A stretch of 64,000 nt of DNA, taken from the NCBI GenBank assembly GCA_021292165.1, contig CM037877.1, positions 211,152,715 to 211,216,714 on the forward strand, written 5' to 3'. Under the pieces are notes generated by a model that was given only the letters and a program-made list of their open reading frames with translations, had not been told where the DNA came from and searched no databases. This document shows, one piece after another, positions 58,246 through 64,000 of this stretch (the first letter of the stretch is position 1; every line of letters starts with the position of its first letter). Made by a program: the position numbers and the translations under genes. Source of the DNA: Shinisaurus crocodilurus. Its lineage: Eukaryota; Chordata; Lepidosauria; Squamata; Shinisauridae.

Positions 58246-58369
58246 CTATAACAATCAAATGCAAAAAGAAAAATAAACACACATCTCCATTATATTATGT
58301 TGATCCATAAATTTAGCTAGGCTAACAAGTTTCATTGTTTTTTTATAGGAGTCAACTTGATCAAGTCTA

Positions 58370-58697
58370 CATAACCCAAGAATGTCTAACCTTCTTCCTT
58401 GCAAATACCATAACTTTAGATTTGGAGTAATTGATTGTTAAAAGATTTTTATTACAGAACTCAGCAAATCCAGATAGTAGTCGCTTAAGACCTAAGCGTG
58501 TCTGTGAAATTAGAACGGCATCATCTGCATAGAGAAGGATAAATATTCTTGTGGAGCAAATCTTAGGGGGATGGGAGGCTAGCGACCCTAGATGAGAGGG
58601 GAGATCGGCCAAATACAGATTAAATAGAGTGGGGGCAAGAACACAACCTTGCCTGACACCACGAGGATGAAAAAACCTCCTTAGAGAAATGGCCATA
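58370..58697 (-). pseudogene. LINE RT fragment, same family as 55.8 kb, opposite strand
   Basis: The minus strand reads RGVRQGCVLAPTLFNLYLAD, ILLYADDAVLISQTRLGLKR and NLLTINYSKSKVMVFARKK. The YADD box is intact here, and the stretch of about 109 residues is open. It is 5' and 3' truncated and lies just upstream of PM20D1 exon d. Confidence 0.78.
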
Positions 58698-59659
58698 GTT
58701 ACTGCAACGCATCTGGGCAGATGTGTTATGATGCAGAGTACGTGATCTCCTTTGGAGCAAACTGGAACAGCTCTCTATTGACAGGAGGTTACTGTTTCTA
58801 ATTCGTTTTTTTTAATAGTATTTAGTAATAATAATATTTATAATTTGTTGATCACCTAAAGAACTAGGTGTTAGACAAAATACATAAGATGACAAATCCC
58901 GCCCAGATAGGCTTACAATATAATAATCCTTCCATGAAGTAAATAAGTGAATGACAAAACAGAAACCAGCATAACATAATTTAGTTAAATAGTTTAGTTT
59001 CTGCCTTAAATCAGTAACATGAAGCTACTAGATTCCAAAACAGGGATTAAGGCTTAGTGATAATTCCTAGAATATGAAGGATCGAGAAAAAGGAAGATGA
59101 ACTATAAATCCGCTTTATTTTATGTTCAACCTTTGAAGAAATCCGGTCACAATCTGAACAAAGGAGAACAAGGCCCACTGCAGTGTGGCATTAGCATTAT
59201 GTGAAGAACTGTTTTCTTGATGATCATAGAAAATCAACACCTGTCCATACACATGGAACACTGGAACAGTCTTCAGCAAACATAAGAATCATGAGTGGGC
59301 GACACTGCCAGATATGTCATGGCTGCATTTAGATGGGCAACAGTTCCAAGCTGTCCACAAATACTGATGGTAGTTTAATTTTTAATTTCCAAAAATTAAA
59401 TGAAATTCTCCCCCAATAAAGAGATCCAGTCACAATCTGAACAAAGGAGGATAAGGCCCACTGTAGTGTGGCATTTTCACCCTAGTAGATTTTACCAAAC
59501 AGGTGAAGCAGTGCCATCACTAATGACTGATAGGCAGGCAGGCTTGAATACGGAGAGCATATCCCTAAGATATGCATGGCCCAGGCTGTTAAGGGTTCTC
59601 TTGGTCAGAAATAGCACTTTGAATTGTGCCTGAAAGCCAGTGTAGTTGGAATACTACAG

Positions 59660-59832
59660 GTTTTATTTATTTATTTATTTATTTATTATATTTATTAATC
59701 GCCCATCTGGCTGGCCACCCGGCCACCCTGGGCGATGTACAATTAAAACAATACAATAAAATATGATAGTTAAAACAGTATAAAAATTCTTTTAAAATCC
59801 TAACCCACCCCATATTCCCGCCTGAATATAGC
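59660..59832 (-). repeat. LINE/SINE tail (CATCGCCCAGGGTGGCC type)
   Basis: In reverse complement it has TTGTACATCGCCCAGGGTGG, CCAGCCAGATGGGCGATTAA, then (AAAT)n. It is a diverged relative of the other 'GCGG' tails or another LINE family. Confidence 0.5.
59662..59690 (+). repeat. (TTAT)n microsatellite
   Basis: About seven TTAT units at the end of the LINE tail. Confidence 0.85.
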
Positions 59833-61056
59833 CTCACTGTGCCATTCCCATCATGATGTGAGCTGCTGTCTCTCCATCACTTTGGTTTGGTAAGCAAGGG
59901 AAAAGCCAAATTCATTTTCCCAGCCTAATCTTTCACCTTCTGATTTACTGGTGACATATAAAACATAATAGCACAAAGACAAAACTCCCATACAGACTCT
60001 CTCAGCTACAATGTTTTTCCATTGCTGTTGGAGCTGCTGTCATCTCCCTTGTCTTCCAGGCATGCAACCTCTGAGAACTGGAATGGAAAGTAGGTGGCAG
60101 AGGGAGGGAAAGCAAAAAGGATATTCTATCGTATTCTATAGGGGCCACCAATACTAATATTTATGTATTTATATAATGCTATACGCATGCATGGTGCTTT
60201 ACAGAGAACAAGATGACAGCTGCCTGTCCCAAGGAGTGTACAATCTAAAATATGACAATGTTGGTAACAGCCCTAAACCAGGAGCTGTAGACCTGTGCAT
60301 ACTATTACATAGCTGGGGCTAGTCTGACCAAGGCATTCACATTCCTGATATCAGTTATATTCACCCTGAGGGAAATTAGGAGGTAGTAGAATACATTTTT
60401 AACACTCCAGAGCAGGGGTAGTCAAAAGATAGATAAGGATGTACTGGTAGATTCCTGTGTGAATTATTTGCAGCAGATCAGGCATGGCTTCTGACTAATG
60501 GCATTTATTGAGACACAACAGAGCAAGGAGATGGAAGTGGAGGTAGGGGTAAATAGGGAAAGAATAAGTGATTGTTTTATGTGCTTAGGCTTCGTTACAG
60601 GCTTAGTTGCAGCACGGGTATGGGAACTAAGGGGTTGAGCCAAGGGCTTCATGGAAAAACCTTACCTGTTAATCTCACTCATGCCTCTTTTCTCTTCCCC
60701 ATCCTGAAATCACTTGAAGCAGGGAGTGGGTGATAGGAAGGAAAGTGAAAAACACACGAAAGAGTGGGAGACAATATGAGATCTAGACTTCATTGTCTCC
60801 ACTCTCCTCTTGCTATTAACTTCTGGGTTAACACCTAGGGATCCAGCAGGATCTATATACAGCCTATGGGTTGCAAATTGCCACCCTCTGTTCTAGAAAA
60901 TAACACCACAGAATGGAATGAACTGATATCCCTTATTTCAGAAAACCTCAGTCTACCACTGTACTCTGAGTAACCATTAGCGACCCTCATTTTTCAAATA
61001 TTCAACTAGTAAATAGCTCAAGGTATTTCAGAGCAAAATATTTTATATAACATCAT

Positions 61057-61148
61057 TAGGCTGCAATCATATACACACTTACTTGGAAATAAGCCCCATT
61101 GAACTCAGTGGAGTTTTCTCTGAGTAGACAAGCATAGGATTGCTTTCA
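61057..61148. repeat. Palindromic short interspersed repeat
   Basis: GGCTGCAATCATATACACAC and AGCATAGGATTGC bracket GCCCCATTGAACTCAGTGGA and TCTCTGAGTAGACAAG. It is the clearest of the ~90-bp palindromic family, inverted about the AACTCAGT centre. Confidence 0.65.
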
Positions 61149-61182
61149 ATCTGTTACCAGGACAGGACAGTTACTCACTCAC

Positions 61183-61302
61183 TTAGATAATGCTTCAGAA
61201 AGAATACCAATACTTGTCCTCTTGGGTGGTGCAGATGAATGGCCTGGCTCTGATGTCACACTGAGATTTGCTGTAATTGCACCCTTTTCTGTGATAGCTA
61301 TT
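61183..61302 (-). CDS. PM20D1: PM20D1 exon c (GHSSAPP segment)
   Basis: This 120-nt exon has an acceptor CTTATCAG and a strong donor TCTAA|GTGAGT. The reading is IAITEKGAITANLSV, then SEPGHSSAPPKRTSIGIL. The GHSSAPP..TSIGIL block is highly conserved in PM20D1 and marks the start of the lid/dimerisation domain of M20 enzymes. The exon starts with the last base of a split codon (AT|A) and ends with AA, completed by G of the next exon to lysine. Confidence 0.94.
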
Positions 61303-62365
61303 CTGATAAGTGAGGGGGGGAAAAATCCATTAATGAGATTCCAAGTGCAGTATAGCAGGGGCTTTCACTATCTTTTAGTTAGATAAATAAAGCTGTTTTG
61401 ATTGGTAACAGAGCAATACTATGGTCCTTGGGAGATCATCCCAGGAACCACAACATATGTCAGATTCCCCCCTAATGAGGCTGTAGACAGTCCTTTCACT
61501 TTGGGAGGGTGAATCTGAGATCAAGCACAGTCACCATAGAAAACACCACAGTGTGTGCTCTTCTGAGGTTGGAAAAGTGACCTTGGATGACCTCAGAGTG
61601 GACAAAGACAGTGAGCAGGGAGGGGAGAGGCCAGGATCCTCAGGATCCTACGGCCTCTTTGATGCTGTCCTTGCCTATAATAAGGCAGGTCTGCTAGATG
61701 GGCTGATGGGCTTGTCTAGTTGAAATTTTTATTTTTAAAGGGGAATGACAGGTGAAATTGCCTCTGTCCTCCTCCAGCCCTGTCTGCCTCTTGACACAGG
61801 GCTTTTGCCACCTTCATGCTGATCCTATTTAGAGTTGTGTTACTTTGCTTAAAAACAAACAAAACAAACACAAAACTATGTATCATGCTTATGGTCCCTG
61901 GTCAGTTCATAATCCTGCTATGCAGTGCAACACAGCAAGACATGATGTCAGTGCCTCTCTGGCACACACCTACTTGAACACCAGACCTACTTGAAATCCA
62001 ATGACTCGATGACCACTGCCATGCTCCTTTCAGCAATACTACTGTGTCTTGTAAGAGGAGGGGCAACAGCTTTAAACCAGTAGTGGTAGACCAGTGCATA
62101 CTGTTTTTTTGGCTGGGGGCTACTCTGGCCAGTCATTCACACTCGAAATTTCAATTAGTTAAATTTGCCCTGAAGGATGATGGAAGGTTGTATACATTTT
62201 TTACACTGTAGAGCAAAGGAGGGCAAAAGGGTAGATAAGATTCTACTGGTAGAATACTGCCTAAATTATTTACAGTAGATCAGGGTGCTACGCTATGACA
62301 CACAATTGTTTTATAAGAGCAACAATGGCATTTGTTGTGGCAAGTTCTCATCTTACTTTACTTAC

Positions 62366-62499
62366 ATAGCTACTGGTTTCTCTATTCCAGTGACGACCCC
62401 ATCAAATATAAAGCTTCCCTCATCAAGTAAGAAAGAAAGTTGCACTCCTCTAGATTCCAGCTCAGCCACAATATTCTTTGCTCCTTTTTCACCACCCAC
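62366..62499 (-). CDS. PM20D1: PM20D1 exon b (LLDEG metal-ligand segment)
   Basis: This 134-nt exon enters in phase 0 after a strong T-rich acceptor (TTTTTTTCAG) and leaves two bases (AT) before the donor GTAAGT. The product starts VGGEKGAKNIVAEL and contains RGVQLSFLLDEGSF, matching the human SRGVQLAF..DEGGF region. The aspartate of the DEG motif is a zinc ligand in M20 enzymes. It ends GIEKPVA, and the split codon is completed by the next exon to isoleucine. Confidence 0.94.
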
Positions 62500-62673
62500 C
62501 TGAAAAAAACATAACAATATCATCCCACCAAATCAAGCCACTAGCCTGTTATTCTGCTGCAGGCAGGAACAAATACCCAGTGCTTTAGTAGAAGAAGACA
62601 ATTATTATACAGTTACCTTCTACGAGAAACAGCAATTTGTTATGCCCCAAATCATTGAAGTTTGCATCTAAAT

Positions 62674-62809
62674 CAGGGCTCTCCAACTTTGGGTCCCCAG
62701 ATGTTGCTGGACTACAGCTCCCAGAATCCCTTGCCATTAGCCATGCTGGCTGGGTATGCTGGGAGCTGTAGGCCAGCAACATCTGGGGACCCAAGGTTGG
62801 AGAGCCCTG
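62674..62809. mobile_element. hAT miniature element, family A, perfect 8-bp duplication
   Basis: CAGGGCTCTCCAACTTTGGG and CCAAGGTTGGAGAGCCCTG ends, arms of about 55 bp with GGACTACAGCTCCCAG. The duplication atctaaat lies at 62666-62673 and 62810-62817. It sits between PM20D1 exons a and b. Confidence 0.9.
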
Positions 62810-62894
62810 ATCTAAATGAACCGTACACAATCCCATTCTAATAACTACATTACTTGCTGAATCTTGTTGAAATGCTGCATTCAGAGGTAAATTG

Positions 62895-63095
62895 TGGCAC
62901 TGGGGCTGTTCACACTGAGGCTGTGGCACATGCAGGATGCATGCTGCTGCCATGTTGAATATGCAATCCCTGCTTGGGGGTTGTCGTGTCAGTGCGAACC
63001 CAGTGAGTGTGGGTTATGCAAAGGTTAAACAACTCTCGCATAACCCACAGTTTGTTTTAACCCACAACAAGCCGCAGCATGTCGTCCAAACTCTG
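62895..63095. mobile_element. Foldback element related to 22.3-22.7 kb
   Basis: Contains a hairpin GTGGGTTATGC..GCATAACCCAC with AAGGTTAAACAACTCTC inside, near-matching the GGTTATGCGAGGG hairpin at 22482-22515. Ends not well defined; GAACCCAGTGAGTGTGGG and AACCCACAACAAGCCGCAGC lie inside. Confidence 0.5.
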
Positions 63096-63300
63096 TCAGT
63101 GAGTGCCACAAGTGTAGCAGCTACTATGTTAAAATATATTCATTTTTATGACACACAATAGCCAGCAGTACCAGTCTTCCAGTATTACAAGGAAAGTGAC
63201 AGAATTCCCCAAACTCCAATAACAAACCCATACATTTCAGTATACCTCTTTCCACAATGAAGTCTTTGTTACATTACTGCACAGGACAAAATCCTAAACT

Positions 63301-63399
63301 CAGGAATGGAGAACCTCAGGCCTGAGGTCCTAATCCAGCCTTAAGAGCTTCTCTGAAACTGAATTCAGCCCTCAGGTTGAGAGAGGTGCCCCACTCCTG
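63301..63399. mobile_element. hAT-type miniature element, family B, short
   Basis: CAGGAATGGAGAACCTCAGG at left and GAGAGGTGCCCCACTCCTG at right, with inner CTGAATTCAGCCCTCAGG. Target duplication weak. Confidence 0.6.
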
Positions 63400-63716
63400 T
63401 CCTAAGTGGAGTAGAGACCATCTTTGGTTTAACATTTAGATCTCTTTTTGTTTGGGTGTTTGATTGTGGAGGTGACGGTGGATACAGAAAAGCAATGCTA
63501 AACAACATTAAAGATATACATTCTTCCCTCTTTGCAAAGCAAAACATTCCAGTGTTGCTGACAGCTGAATAGTCAATGGACACCTACCATTTCAACTCGT
63601 GAAAAATCTGGTATTAGGACAGCACAACTACGTTAATGACTCTCTGGGTAAACAGAGTAGCAAACTGAGTCAAAATCTACTGTTTCAGCTTTTAGAGTGG
63701 AGTAGTCTATAACTCT

Positions 63717-63720
63717 AAAA

Positions 63721-63751
<31 letters not shown>
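63717..63751 (+). repeat. (AAAT)n microsatellite
   Basis: About eight perfect TAAA units 30 bp from PM20D1 exon a on its intron side. Confidence 0.92.
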
Positions 63752-63779
63752 GAAAATTTACAAAGGCAAAAAGGAATAC

Positions 63780-63866
63780 CTCTTCATCATGCCCAAGGCC
63801 AATATAGAAAGACCTGTGAGGCCTGTAATTTCGTCTCAATAAGAATTCTAGAGCATGTAGAATCCC
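63780..63866 (-). CDS. PM20D1: PM20D1 exon a (first in window; GHDEE motif)
   Basis: This 87-nt exon codes 29 residues and is phase 0 at both ends. The acceptor is TCCTCAG before 63866 and the donor is GAG|GTATTC after 63780. It begins [10 protein letters not shown] and ends [10 protein letters not shown]. The acidic pair in GHDEE corresponds to the catalytic base and a zinc ligand of M20 enzymes. Human PM20D1 has a very similar stretch ending LGHDEE. The exons before it are outside the window. Confidence 0.93.
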
Positions 63867-64000
63867 CTGAGGAATGGGAAAAATGGTTAAACATCATGCA
63901 TCTTAGTTAGAGAATCTGTCCCATACTCAGAGTAACAAGAAATTGGCTATAAGAAAACAGAGCTCATACACAGAGTTCAATGTACATCTCAGCTGCATCC

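Larger units (their letters stand above)
45113..63779 (-). other. PM20D1 introns, unassigned parts
   Basis: Between the exons and listed repeats, bases 45,230-46,920, 47,050-47,600, 47,690-48,560, 51,670-52,220, 53,430-54,900, 58,930-59,650, 59,840-61,050, 61,310-62,360 and 63,410-63,715 show no identifiable feature apart from simple repeats. Confidence 0.6.
42021..63866 (-). other. PM20D1: PM20D1 gene, 3' ten coding exons (partial gene span)
   Basis: Ten minus-strand exons with GT/AG borders join into about 339 residues that follow the order of vertebrate PM20D1 from the GHDEE motif to the stop codon. The human protein is about 502 residues, so roughly 160 N-terminal residues (signal peptide and first metal ligands) lie beyond the right edge. 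PM20D1 is a secreted M20-family metalloenzyme that condenses fatty acids with amino acids and hydrolyses the N-acyl amino acids; these lipids uncouple mitochondria. Visible metal/catalytic motifs are GHDEE, LLDEG and GNTDSRHY. The exon lengths sum to a multiple of three only if the penultimate exon starts at 43629 instead of 43639. No clear AATAAA was seen just beyond the stop, so the 3' end of the transcript is not placed. The gene points toward SLC41A1, which lies about 24 kb downstream. Confidence 0.93.

Noticed and set aside
63867..64000. Another PM20D1 exon at the right edge
   Set aside because: No open stretch with acceptor and donor resembling the preceding PM20D1 segment was visible.

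Overview
The window looks like nuclear DNA of a squamate reptile, probably a lizard. The evidence is split, AT-leaning coding exons with GT/AG introns, Sauria-type tRNA-derived SINEs, CR1 and L1 LINEs, a 5S-rRNA-headed SINE, Helitrons and many hAT-type miniature elements. There is no bacterial or viral gene layout. Nearly all long open frames lie in repeats or in the CpG-rich promoter. Real coding sequence is confined to two vertebrate genes, both on the minus strand.

Right part (42,021-63,866): the last ten coding exons of PM20D1, a secreted M20-family peptidase-like enzyme that makes and hydrolyses N-fatty-acyl amino acids. The N-terminal exons lie beyond base 64,000. Phases agree at every junction except one. 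The best-looking splice pair between the exons ending at 44,944 and starting at 43,639 is one base out of frame, and an acceptor 10 nt further in restores the frame. Introns hold an L1 carrying a hAT insertion, a LINE split by a solo LTR, CR1 and Sauria SINE copies, a Tigger/pogo-like element and foldback elements.

Left part (1 to about 18,100): the 5' end of SLC41A1 (Na+/Mg2+ exchanger). A CpG-rich promoter with several CCAAT boxes lies at about 17,480-18,120, with a probable non-coding exon 1 ending at 17,487. The first coding exon is at 13,424-13,798. The rest of the gene would lie left of base 1, so bases 1-13,423 are intron. PM20D1 lying upstream of SLC41A1 in the same orientation matches the order at the mammalian PARK16 locus.

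Middle part (about 18,100-42,020): intergenic DNA with no recognisable gene. It holds a Helitron, a LINE with a twin-priming inversion and a perfect 10-bp target duplication, 5S-CR1 chimeric SINEs, hAT elements (one with a perfect 8-bp duplication), a roughly 400-bp inverted repeat, and tandem and nested foldback elements.

I found no new gene system. The more unusual items are the 5S/CR1 chimeric SINE family, the paired Helitrons with a G-run minisatellite core, the twin-primed LINE, the nested LTR-in-LINE insertion, a large set of palindromic hAT miniature elements, and the possible PM20D1 frame break.
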